From an uncultured bacterium (GTDB lineage: Bacteria; Bacillota; Clostridia; Lachnospirales; Lachnospiraceae): 64,000 bases of DNA. Both the position numbers and the translations under genes were made by a program. The notes under the pieces are model-generated. The model had not been told where the DNA came from. It did not search any database and was given only the letters and a program-made list of their open reading frames with translations. Positions within the stretch are counted from its first letter, which is position 1, and each line of letters starts with the position of its first letter. Shown piece by piece: positions 34,901 to 44,200 of this stretch. The DNA is taken from assembly GCA_947383005.1 (NCBI GenBank), contig CANDBT010000008.1, forward strand, positions 1 through 64,000, written 5' to 3'.

Positions 34901-37059
34901 GAAATACCGGCGGTGGTATTTTTGCGCAGGATAGTACGGTAACTATCAACGGAAATGCCGTCATCGCCGGGAATTATGCGCCGGAAGCCGGTAACGGTGG
35001 GGGCGCGGTCTGCCTTTGGCCAAAATCCGCCGTCAATAGGGGAGGTGGCCTTACTGTCGGGGGGGATGCTGTTATCGCCGGAAACAGAGCTGCGGGAAAC
35101 GGCGGCGGGATAATTTCTGCCCATGATTATACAATCACTATTAAAGATAACTGCTATATTACGAATAACCGTTCGGAAACGAGCACAGGTGACGAGGCGA
35201 CGTATAAGAAAGGCGGCGGCGGTATCTGTACAGCGGGAATATTAAAAATTGAAGGCGGTTATATTACGGGAAATTACGCGGCGGATTCCGGCGGAGGTAT
35301 TTATGTATCCCATTCGGTTGTGAATGAAAAGCCAATGAGCAATTGGAACGGAAGATCGACGTTTTTGATGAGCGATGGAATTGTCGCCGGAAACAGGGCA
35401 GACAAGAGAGAGGGCGGAGGCATCCGCTGTGCGGGAGACGGCGAGATATATGGAGGATTTATTACCAACAACAGTACGGGAACTACTTATGATTTAGGCG
35501 GCGGTGGGATATTTGTCCGCGGCGGAAGCCCGGCAGGAAAATTGACGATCACTAATGCGCTGATTACCAACAATACGGCGGAGGGGTTTGGCGGCGGGAT
35601 TGGTGGCTGTACCAAAGGAGATACCCGTATTTTGGAAGTCAAGGGACCTGCGGTTTTCGGCAACCATGCTTCCGGTATGGCGACGACGCAGCGTCCGGGC
35701 AGCAGCCAGATTGGTGACGGAAACGAACAAGATAATCAGGCTTTGAGAGATGCGGGATGTTATGAAGCCTATTATTGTGCCGGAATCAGCGAGGTATACG
35801 GAGAAATGTTGGGGGGAGGCAATCCCAACTGGACAGGAGTCGGACGGCTGTTAGAAAACGGGGAAATAGAACGGTTTAGTATTGCGGATGGAGAAATGAA
35901 ATCCGGTTGGATGATGGCGTTGTCAACAGAACCGGAAGAAAGCGCGCAAAAAAGAGCCATAGATTTTGCGGATGTGATTATATCGGGAAATTATTCTTCT
36001 ATTCACGGGGGAGGAATCGGAAATAACGGAATCCTCAATTTTGGCCTTGCCAGTGATACCCAGGAGAAAGAAAAAACGACATGTTTGACGATCAGCAAAA
36101 GGATAGAAGGGGAAGATATTGAGACAGAAAGGCAATTCGCATTCGTCATCACGCTGTCCACGGATAAAGGAAGCCTTCGCGGCAGTTATCCTTATCAAAA
36201 ATCCATAGGAGGATTTGAAAGCGGCAGGGGCACATTTGCCAGCGGAAGTAAAATTACGTTAAAGCATAATGAAACCATCACTGTCAGCGGTATGCCGGAG
36301 GGAACCCGTTATACGGTGACAGAGGCGAAAACGACAGGTTATACCAGCAGTTTGGATGACGGGAGTGACAAGGTGCAAGGCCAGCTTTTCGGCGAAAGCG
36401 GGAAAACCGTGAGATTCGTCAACACGAAGGAAGTTAAAGTTCCTGAAGAGCCGACAAGTTCTACAGAGACAATGAGTCAGGAAGAATCCACAGACCCGTC
36501 AGATCCAACAGCGCCAACGGAACCAGATAACCCGTCAAGCGGTATAGACCCGACAGGTTCTACGGATCCTACAGGCCCTACAAGCCCTACAGATCCGACA
36601 AGCCCTACAGAACCAACGACTCCTGCCGAACCGACAAAAAGATCTCATACCGGAGGCGGAGGAAACGACCCGGCACCCAAGTCATCAACGGAAGCAACAA
36701 CACAGCCGGAAACACCGGCTGAATCGGCGGCGGACATCAATCCGGCAACAGAGTCAGGCATTGATCCGGATCTGAACCCGGGAAGCGAGACAGGGCAACT
36801 GCCTGATCCTAACGATCCGGACAGTCCGGAGAGTGTAGTGATTATGGAAGAGGGAGTTCCGAGGACTTATTTAAAGGTATGGAATCCGGAAGAGGAGACA
36901 TGGGTATACCTTCCGGAAGATGAGGTGCCTTTGGCGTGGCTTCTTCCTCCTACCAGCGACGAATCCAGGGATATATTGTGGGTATTGCTGTATTTGACGT
37001 CCCTGGGCGGTATCGCTGTGTTGGTATGGACGGAGTGGTGGCGAAGGGAAAGGAAGTAA
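31999..37059 (+). CDS. Giant sortase-anchored surface protein with LPPTS signal
   Basis: 1686-residue secreted wall protein. Signal peptide with the helix GLAFLLAVVVSFSLFSMDFF; start chosen at 31999, 11 bases after GGAGGAGG (a GTG at 31978 is open). Residues about 181-293 are five 22-residue repeats (ERPDETEDVPGQAGQGE type) and 429-532 a six-residue PEEPVN repeat. Residues about 750-1350 form a right-handed beta-helix with repeated GGGI/GNxA turns, like Pmp/adhesin helices. Residues about 1360-1480 are a Cna-B/DUF7601-like domain (LTISKRIEGEDIETERQFAF). A Pro/Thr stalk follows, then LPPTS at 1649-1653, a hydrophobic helix and RRERK. The atypical LPxTS motif and adjacent sortase suggest a matched pair. 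Probably an adhesin; ligand unknown. Confidence 0.85.
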   Translation: MKKRKKLSRKGLAFLLAVVVSFSLFSMDFFPARALMSDDGGEEDYRAGMADDFDGDASTREYIVYFEDDIGKGRIPFRDSLGSDLLGRVGITEYDGDWNSTNADVLRFDSSGRAVVYGEGETEITYSLGSDKERARADEREGIIEDEELLFDDREEITGVEEIKPKEKQPEQVGIGTDPAREAEAGAERQDETQTGSSQAGQRETEAEAERPGETEDESGQAGQGQTDAETERPDETEDVPGQAGQGEREAETERPDEAEDEPGQTGQGETKAGAERTDETQAEPGQAGQREAESGAGQMDGAKVYQPERVPSETSQTEAAGSGKDFLLRTFDYGMRIRSLRIGKVDEEAGLGEAVDASSQAGNAKDSEKKENTGDKKDSIEREQDSEGTGKAEMPEEMPDTDKSEKEEESAGMENPKETEDYPEASPKEPVNPEELVSPEEPVNTEEPVNPEEPVNPEEPVSPEEPMNPEETMNPQETANPEETVSPEKPINPQETVNPKESISSGETIGLEETVNPEESIRPEESVTAEGPETGGSAKIEEQVSFKAVSPASEDGESSVLSWTVSIVEKTRDILQEQGETTVKLDWQELEASWGNIQNDFKVGYADFDWADRVASGEAPGAELKLTIYKAMTEIGEENLAELIGQIPIEYQISADKDGDGVCSPEEKLLGKMTIKELEAVPMKRDAAGGEYLLLVKGIHVIEGGSINRQALETFFAERETKLKVVSGKSQTVYEAGTKEEFDQAVKTAISNKSGTVRLLKDIDLTGMQITASGDSAYLIAKDASLVLDLNGHKLNTGDAKDNLRYFFKVYGSFTLTDNGNGGTKPVPVKTGEQEAGEAGKSAKYENDVLTYYVTESEPDVMGTKEALAVYEIDLGHEGIGRIENTYKNLFHVRNGGTLTMDGGIIERNPEDTAIWAGDTTAQDKGIIKIFGGYIVDSGNNSGTGAVAPVALRGGSELYMGGGGICGNTGGGIFAQDSTVTINGNAVIAGNYAPEAGNGGGAVCLWPKSAVNRGGGLTVGGDAVIAGNRAAGNGGGIISAHDYTITIKDNCYITNNRSETSTGDEATYKKGGGGICTAGILKIEGGYITGNYAADSGGGIYVSHSVVNEKPMSNWNGRSTFLMSDGIVAGNRADKREGGGIRCAGDGEIYGGFITNNSTGTTYDLGGGGIFVRGGSPAGKLTITNALITNNTAEGFGGGIGGCTKGDTRILEVKGPAVFGNHASGMATTQRPGSSQIGDGNEQDNQALRDAGCYEAYYCAGISEVYGEMLGGGNPNWTGVGRLLENGEIERFSIADGEMKSGWMMALSTEPEESAQKRAIDFADVIISGNYSSIHGGGIGNNGILNFGLASDTQEKEKTTCLTISKRIEGEDIETERQFAFVITLSTDKGSLRGSYPYQKSIGGFESGRGTFASGSKITLKHNETITVSGMPEGTRYTVTEAKTTGYTSSLDDGSDKVQGQLFGESGKTVRFVNTKEVKVPEEPTSSTETMSQEESTDPSDPTAPTEPDNPSSGIDPTGSTDPTGPTSPTDPTSPTEPTTPAEPTKRSHTGGGGNDPAPKSSTEATTQPETPAESAADINPATESGIDPDLNPGSETGQLPDPNDPDSPESVVIMEEGVPRTYLKVWNPEEETWVYLPEDEVPLAWLLPPTSDESRDILWVLLYLTSLGGIAVLVWTEWWRRERK
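32541..32877 (+). repeat. 66-base in-frame tandem repeats in the first adhesin
   Basis: About five imperfect copies of a 66-base unit encoding 22 residues (for example TDAETERPDETEDVPGQAGQ followed by GE). Copies differ by substitutions but keep the frame, so copy-number change would not break the gene. Confidence 0.7.
33283..33594 (+). repeat. 18-base in-frame tandem repeats (PEEPVN) in the first adhesin
   Basis: About 17 degenerate copies of an 18-base unit (GAAGAACCAGTAAATCCG type) encoding (V)NPEEP(V). They form an extended proline-rich acidic stalk between the 66-base repeats and the folded domains. Confidence 0.75.
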
Positions 37060-37065
37060 AAAAGG

Positions 37066-37965
37066 ATGGATGAAAAAATGGAGGAAAACAGCATAAAAGA
37101 CAGTACAAGCGGCAAAAAAAAAGCCGACGGAAAACTGGTACTGCTGCGGCTCTCTTTAGCGGTTTGCCTGATTGTATTTGCAGTTAGCGGTTTTATGCTG
37201 ATCAAGGATTACTGGGAAACCAGCAGGCAGCAGGAAACATTTGACGAACTGAGCAGCCGTTTTGCGGTAGCTTCGGCTCCGGCGGTAACTGCTGCTGTGC
37301 AGGAGCCGGGGGCCGGCCAGGCGGATGATAAAAAAGAGGATTTACCCCCGGCGCAGAGCTGGAAACACTGGTGGGAAGGGCAGGCCCAGGAACGTTTTTC
37401 CGTTTATCAGTCCATGAAAGAGGAAAATGGGGATATGATTGGCTGGATAAAAATAGAGGGAACGAATATTGATTATCCGGTAATGCACACTCCGGATCGG
37501 AAAGACTATTATCTGCATCGGGATTTTAAGCAGTCAAAAAGCAGCTATGGGACGCCTTACCTTTCGGAGGAGTGCCGGTACGAAGATCCGCGAAGCAGCC
37601 TTTTGATTAGCGGGCATCATATGAAGAACGGCTCTATGTTTGCGGCTTTGCAAAATTATACGGAAAAAGAATATTTTTTGGCACACCCCTATGTGCAGTT
37701 TGACACGATGGATGAGGCTGGAAGCTATGAAGTGGTGACGGCATTTAAATTAAGCGCTTCCGGCGATCCGTCAATATGGCAGGATTTATTGTTTCCACAG
37801 GACGAAGGGGATTTTCAAAAAGCATGGGAAAAGGTGAAGCAGCAGCAATTTTATGACACGGGGATAGAGCTTCATGAGGAAGATGAACTATTGGCGTTGC
37901 TCACTTGTGAATATACCTTAAAGGATGGGCGGATTCTGGTGGTGGCCAGGAGAATTACCGATTGA
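37066..37965 (+). CDS. srtB: Class B sortase
   Basis: 299-residue membrane-anchored transpeptidase. One N-terminal helix (LSLAVCLIVFAVSGFMLI, residues 28-46) is followed by an extracellular stem and the sortase barrel. Class B features: DMIGWIKIEGTNIDYPVMHT, YYLHRDFKQSKSSYGTPYLSEEC, the catalytic His in LLISGHHMKNGSMFAAL (near 185), the catalytic Cys in LLTCEYTLKDGR (near 284) and the Arg in VVARR. It starts 6 bases after the LPPTS protein and ends in a strong terminator, so the two form a unit. It probably anchors that neighbour; whether it also handles the two LPxTG paralogues downstream is open. Confidence 0.92.
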   Translation: MDEKMEENSIKDSTSGKKKADGKLVLLRLSLAVCLIVFAVSGFMLIKDYWETSRQQETFDELSSRFAVASAPAVTAAVQEPGAGQADDKKEDLPPAQSWKHWWEGQAQERFSVYQSMKEENGDMIGWIKIEGTNIDYPVMHTPDRKDYYLHRDFKQSKSSYGTPYLSEECRYEDPRSSLLISGHHMKNGSMFAALQNYTEKEYFLAHPYVQFDTMDEAGSYEVVTAFKLSASGDPSIWQDLLFPQDEGDFQKAWEKVKQQQFYDTGIELHEEDELLALLTCEYTLKDGRILVVARRITD

Positions 37966-38032
37966 TTGCGCCATGGCAGTCAAACAGATTGATGGTTTGG
38001 AGTCGATAATACAGGCGAATAGAAGGTGAAGA

Positions 38033-38071
38033 AAAAATGAGGTTGCTGTGTTTGACAGCAATCTCATTTTT
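38033..38071 (+). terminator. Rho-independent terminator after srtB
   Basis: A 17-bp stem with one G-T wobble (AAAAATGAGGTTGCTGT at 38033-38049, ACAGCAATCTCATTTTT at 38055-38071) and flanking A and T tracts. It separates the srtB unit from the next adhesin. Confidence 0.85.
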
Positions 38072-38105
38072 GAAGTTATTTTTTCTAAAATTTTTCTAAA
38101 ACAAC

Positions 38106-38134
38106 TTGATTTTTGAAACCTAAAGAACTATATT
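38106..38134 (+). promoter_or_regulatory. Promoter of the second adhesin
   Basis: -35 TTGATT (38106-38111), 17-base spacer, -10 TATATT (38129-38134). The 15 bases TTGATTTTTGAAACC recur exactly in the promoter at 45099, and similarity continues past the -10 box. The leader of about 85 bases can form a stem CAGCAAAAA (38154-38162) with TTTTTGCTG (38192-38200) just ahead of the ribosome binding site. Confidence 0.7.
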
Positions 38135-38223
38135 AATCTTAACTGGTAATTGTCAGCAAAAACAGAATCAAGGCAAAGAAGTAATTGCAGATTTTTGCTG
38201 GCTTCTAGGGAGGAGTGAGTTAT

Positions 38224-41200
38224 ATGTGGAGAAAGATTCGCAGGAACTATCGACGGATGGCAGCATTTTTGCTGACTTTGGCCATTGTAGGTACCAATGT
38301 CTGCGGAAATGTTGGTATTGCATTTGCGGCGGGGAATGAAGAGAGCGCCCTGTTCCTGGTGGATGGAGAAGAGCTTCGTGAAGCCATCCGGGAAGCAGCA
38401 GAACACAAGGAAGTGTTTGCATTTTCATCCTTGGAACTGGCGGCAGCCAGGAAAAGCATCAAAAATAAGTACGAGAAACTTTTGGGTAAAAAAGCCGGGG
38501 CAGTCTACGAGTTGGATTTGGAGATTGATGACAGCTACGCACCAGAAGGGACTGCAGTACAGGTGTTTTACCATGCTGATACGAAAGACGTAATTTTCCT
38601 GTTCTTCAATGAAAGCGATATGGAAGTGGAGTATCGGGTGAATATTGACGGCTATGAGACGGAGCCGGTGACGGTAAAGCCCAATACCATGAATATTGAA
38701 GATGAGGATGAACAAGTTTTCGGAGAGAATTATGAAGCGGCGGATATGATCGACGACGTGAAAGATACTCCTAAAGCCGAAGTTGTGAAGCCACAGGAAT
38801 CGATGACAGAAGATGAGATAGAAGAAAATGGTGAGGATGCAGATGATGAGAGCAGCGCGGCGGATGAGTCTGTCGGTGAAGCCGGAGATAGTCAGGAGAC
38901 TGAGAATATAAAAGATACAGATGTAGAAACTGAGGCTGATTTGGAAATTGCCTCCAAACCGGAGACTGAGGCTAGGACCGAGGCTGAAGGGGAGCGGGAA
39001 ATTGAGTCCGAAGAGGAGACAAAAAGCGAACAGGAGGCCGAAAGGGAGACAGAAGCTGGACAGGAGGCCGAAAGGGAGACGGAAGCTGAACCGGAAACCG
39101 AAGCCGAGGCACAGGTCGAACCGGAAAACGAAGAAGAGCCGGATGATTCAGGTTATGCGGCTGGGGAAATTTTGAGCATGTCGCATTATCAGGTACCGAT
39201 GGTAGCGATTTCTTTGGAAGACGGGGAAGAAGAGTCTTTGGAAGAAGAAACGGAGGCTGCTGTTGAGGAGACTGAGCCGCAGACGGAAGAAACAATAGCG
39301 GAAGAACCTGAGGAAGAGACAGAAAACGCAAAAGAATCCGAAACAAATGCGGAAGATGTAAAAGAATCTGAGACAAAAGCGGATAAAGCTGATGTTACAG
39401 ATAAAGAAAGCATAGCTGCGGATAAAGAAAGTACAACTGTAGATAAAGAAACTACAGATGCAGCTACAGATAAAGAAACTACAGATAAAGAAACTACAGA
39501 TACAGATGAGAAAACAGCCGGTCAGGAGAATGCGGCTGCAGAAGAAACCATAGCTGATACAAAGGAAGAAAAAGAAGACGGGAGTGAGTCACCGGTTGAA
39601 GAAAGTGTGAAAGCAGAAGAAAGCGGGGCAGACATCCCGAAGGAGACAACAAAATCCCAGGATAAGGATATCGAAGAGAGTAATGACAGTGCAGAGCCAG
39701 AGAAGGGGGCTGCTGATTCTGACGGGGGTAAGATAAACAGCGCCGATAAGATGGAAGGGCAATTGCTGGAAGATGACAGCATAGCGTTTTTGGGAAAACT
39801 GAAAGGAAAGGATTTTGAAACCGTTACGCTAAAAAACCATGTGAATGCCAAGGCAGTCAAAGTCGCCTGGGAAGATATTGAGCAGATCATTGCTGCAGAC
39901 GAGGAAAAAACGGATGAGCTGGCAGATTATCTGGTCGATTATACGGTGAATATTCCGGAAGGTGCATCGGTAGAAGGTGCTCTTGTTGTGGCCGCGGGCG
40001 AGGATTTGTATTTTGCCGTAGAGCCGGAAGAGAATTATGAGCTTATTGCTGTATATGCCAACGGCGAGGAGCTGGAAAAGATTGAGGATGTGTCTGAACA
40101 GGCCAGTGCTTCGGATTGGGCGGGAAGCAGTTATGTTTATGTCGTGAAAGACATAGAGGAAGATTTGTTAGTCGAAGTTGAGGTGGAGGAAAGCGATATT
40201 GCTGTTCCTGCCGCCGTATACACGGCAGAAGCGGAAGACGCGGTATTTACGGTAGATGTGCCGGGAGATGCTTTTGAAGAGGAGGTACAGTTCCGGGCGG
40301 AGAAGATTCATGATGAATCGAAGCTTGAGGAATTGACCAGCCAGGCTGACGAAGCATTGGGAGAGGGGCATGCCGTCGCGGCGATTCTTGCCTATGACCT
40401 TGCGTTTTTCAACGCTTCGGATGAAGAAGTGGAACCGAGCAAGCCGGTGAATGTCAGCATCAGCTTTAAGGAAACGGCGGTTTCCCCGGAGATAGCGGAA
40501 GACGCTACCGGGATTTCGGTTGTGCATTTCCCGGAAGGAGAGGAAGCTAAGGCCGTAACGGCAGTCCAGGACACGGATGTGGAGGAGCTGGTATTTGAGG
40601 CGGAGAGTTTCTCGACGTGGGCGGCTGTAGCGATGAGGAATGTGGAGATTAACTATGATGGGTGGAGTAAAGTAGAGAGCTTGAAGGATCTCCATAAAGT
40701 CTTCTGGCCGGATCCCGGCACAGGGAAAAAGGCTTATTTGAATTGTGATATTGTGACAGATTATAAAAAAGACATCCCTTATGAAAATGGGGATTATGGC
40801 TGGGCAATCCCGGAAGGCACGGATTTTGTGCTGGATTTAAAGGGGCATACGCTTACTTATGGCGGGGAAGGCAGCGGCAATAAGCGTTTGTTTTATGTCA
40901 GGGGAACGCTGACTATTATGGACAGTGTAGGGACTGGGGTGATTGACTGCAACCAGGACATCGAAGCGCCGATTTATGTAGATAATGGCGGGACATTGAA
41001 TCTTGAGGGAGGTACGATCCGCCCGGGAGAAGGCCGTGCCAGTGACCATGGAGTGTATGTGAATGGCTGGACGTCCGTATTCAATATGAACGGCGGCAGC
41101 ATAGAAAACTGCGGGACATCAAGCACGGATGGCGGCGGCGTTTATCTGGAAAAAGGCATCGTAAATGTCAATGGCGGCAGTATTAAAGGAAATACGGCCA

Positions 41201-44200
41201 AAAACGGCGGCGGGATTTATGCGGCTCGGGGTAACGTGAAGGTTTACGGGGGCAGTATTGAGCAGAATACGGCAGCGGACGGAGGCGGCATTTATGTTGC
41301 AGGCGGTTTCCATGCGGTTAATGGCGGCGAGATTAAAGGAAATACTGTTAGCAATAACGGCGGCGGGATTTATGTCTGTCCCGGGGTTTCGATGGACATA
41401 GCTAACGAGGCGAAAATCAACGGCAATGAATCCACGAAGAAGGAACCACTGGTGACAGAGGATGAAGCCGGATACAATGCAGGCTCCGGCGGCGGCGGGA
41501 TCTACTCTCTCGGAAATCTGAAAGTATTGGGCGGAGAAATCAGCGGTAATAAGGCTTTGGCAGACGGCGGCGGCATTTATGTGGATTTCAAGAGCTGGAA
41601 CCAGCAGGGAAAAGCGTCATTTATGATGACTGACGGTCTGATCAGCAATAATGTGGCGCAAAACGGCGAGGGCGGCGGAATTTATTTCGGCGGAGACGGA
41701 ACAATTACCGGCGGTTCAATCGTTGATAATCATACGTATACGTCGTTTGACTGGGGCGGCGGTGGTGTCTTTATCCAGACCGGCGTATCGCTTAAGATGA
41801 CTAATGCCCTGATTACCGACAATATAGCGGATGGCTTTGGCGGCGGCGTAGCAGGCTGCCCTTCCGGACATGTGAAAATCTTTACCGTAAATGGCGCGGC
41901 GATTTATGACAACACCGCTAAAGGCGAGGGAATGACGCACAGGACGGAGGAAGACAGAAAGACGCAGGATAAAGAGGCACAGGCCGATCCGCTCTTTATG
42001 AAAGACGGCCGTTATCAGGATTATTACTGCCAGAACGAGAGCGTTGTTTACGGAAAGATGCTGGGCGGCGGCAGCGCCAACTGGGTGGGAAGCAGCAAAC
42101 AAAAAGGCGGGCAGACAGAGGAAATCACGATCGGCCGCTATGAGAGCAAATCAGCATCCTACAGGATGGGGCTGAGCGCCGATCCTGATGAGTCCGGAAA
42201 GGCATATGCGGAAAGCAGGGCGACGGTCAGGATTGCCGGCAATACGTCCACGACCCATGGAGCCGGTATTATGTGCAATGGTTTTTTGGAACTGGGCGAA
42301 AAGGGTCCCGGGTACTTTGAAGTCAGCAAGACGGTTCTTGGCAGTAAGGAAGCCAGGGAAAAAGAATGGGGCTTTACCTTATTCCTGTCTGATTCGGAAG
42401 GGAAACCTTTGGCCGCAGGGCAGGTTGGTTCCGATAGCCCTGACGGTGAAATGGGGCAGGATTGTATAGCATTCGCGCTGAAAAATGAAAAAGGTGAATT
42501 GGAGTACGGCAGCCTTGCTTTAGCGCAGGACGAGGAGAAGGGAACCAAGTTTTACCAGTTTGCCTTGAAAGACGGCCAATCAATTATCTTTGATGATTTA
42601 CCGGCAGGGACCGTTTATCATGTGGTAGAGGATGAGGCAAATGAAGGCGGATTTACTACTTTGGTCAGCGGCAGCGCGGATACGATTGCGATAGAAGACG
42701 AAAGAGATGCGACAAAAGTAATCGGCGCGGAAGGGATAATCCGTGCCGCCGGAAGCGATTCGCAGAACCAGGGCATGTCTGCCCTCCAGGAAAAGTCGTC
42801 GGTGGATTTTTTGAATATGCAGTTAAGCGAGCTGTCGGTCAGCAAGACGGTTGTCGGCAAGACTGAAGAACAAAGCTGGTTGTTTACTCTGACGCTGCTT
42901 GACCCGGACGGAAAGCCGTTGCAAAAACTGCCGGGGACGTACGACACGATTGACGGTGCGATGCAGGTCAACACGGTGGCTTTTGAATTGAGCACAGGTG
43001 ATGTGACGGAAATAGGGAGCCTGCCCGTTGATGAGGAAAATGGCCAAGTGAAGTTCATGCTGGGAAATAACCAGAAAATCCTGTTTAAGGACATCCCGGC
43101 GGGGACTCTTTATCGGATAGTGGAGGATGGCGCAGATGACAGTGTCTTTGAGGTAAAAGTAAATGGCCCCGAAGACAGCAAGAATATAACTGCCGAAACT
43201 GATCCGGAGAAAGTGGTTGGCGTAGAAGGAACGGTTGCCGCAACACCGACGGCAACACAGTTTATCAATGCACGGCTGGGGTCATTGGCAGTCAGCAAGA
43301 CGGTTGTTGGTGACGAACAGGCAGAGGATCAAGAATGGGAATTTAACTTAAAAATCCATCGTGATCCGGAAAATTCATCCCACATAGAAGAAAATAACGA
43401 ATGGGATTTGGACAGTGAAATGCAGGTTGAAGTTTTGCCTTATGAAATAAGCAGCAATGGGACGGTCATAGATGCCGGTTCACTTGCCTTAGATGACGAG
43501 GAAGGAAAGACCGCATTTGTCTTAAAGCATGGCCAGACGATTACCATAAAGGACATTCCGGTTGGTTCAACATATGAAGTATCCGAGGTCAAGGCCAATG
43601 ACGGATTTATCACAAGCGTAATCGGAAATGTAGAGGCCGACAATATCTCGGATGAAGATCATGACGGAAAAATCAAAGGAATAAAAGGGATAATCCTGGG
43701 TGATCAAATTACAAATGCTTCTTTTATTAACACGAAGAGCGATATTTTAACGGTCAGTAAAACAGTAAAAGGCAATGACCAATTCGGTGATTATGAGTGG
43801 ATGTTTACTTTGAAGCTGTTTGATAAAGACGGAAGGCCGCTCTGGACATCCGAGGATGGATCTTGGGGTTCACAAGGTGTGGATGGCAGAATGCAGGCGC
43901 CTGTCGTGGCTTATAAAGGCGGCAGCATGCTTGCAGGCGTGGAAGCTCCGCAGGACGGTTCGATTGCTTTGGAGAACGGGGAAGCAAAGTTCGGTTTAAA
44001 GCATGGGCAATTTATCAGTTTTATTGATTTGCCGGTTGGCACGGCTTATACGGTTACGGAAGATGAAGCTAATGCAAGCATCACGGGAGATGACGGGACT
44101 AATGTGAATTTCTTTGCGGATGTGACAGGCAGCGAGGGCAGCGAGATTGTGCCAGATGGGAAAAATGCCAGTTGGGAAGCCGGGGTGAGTGGAACTATCG

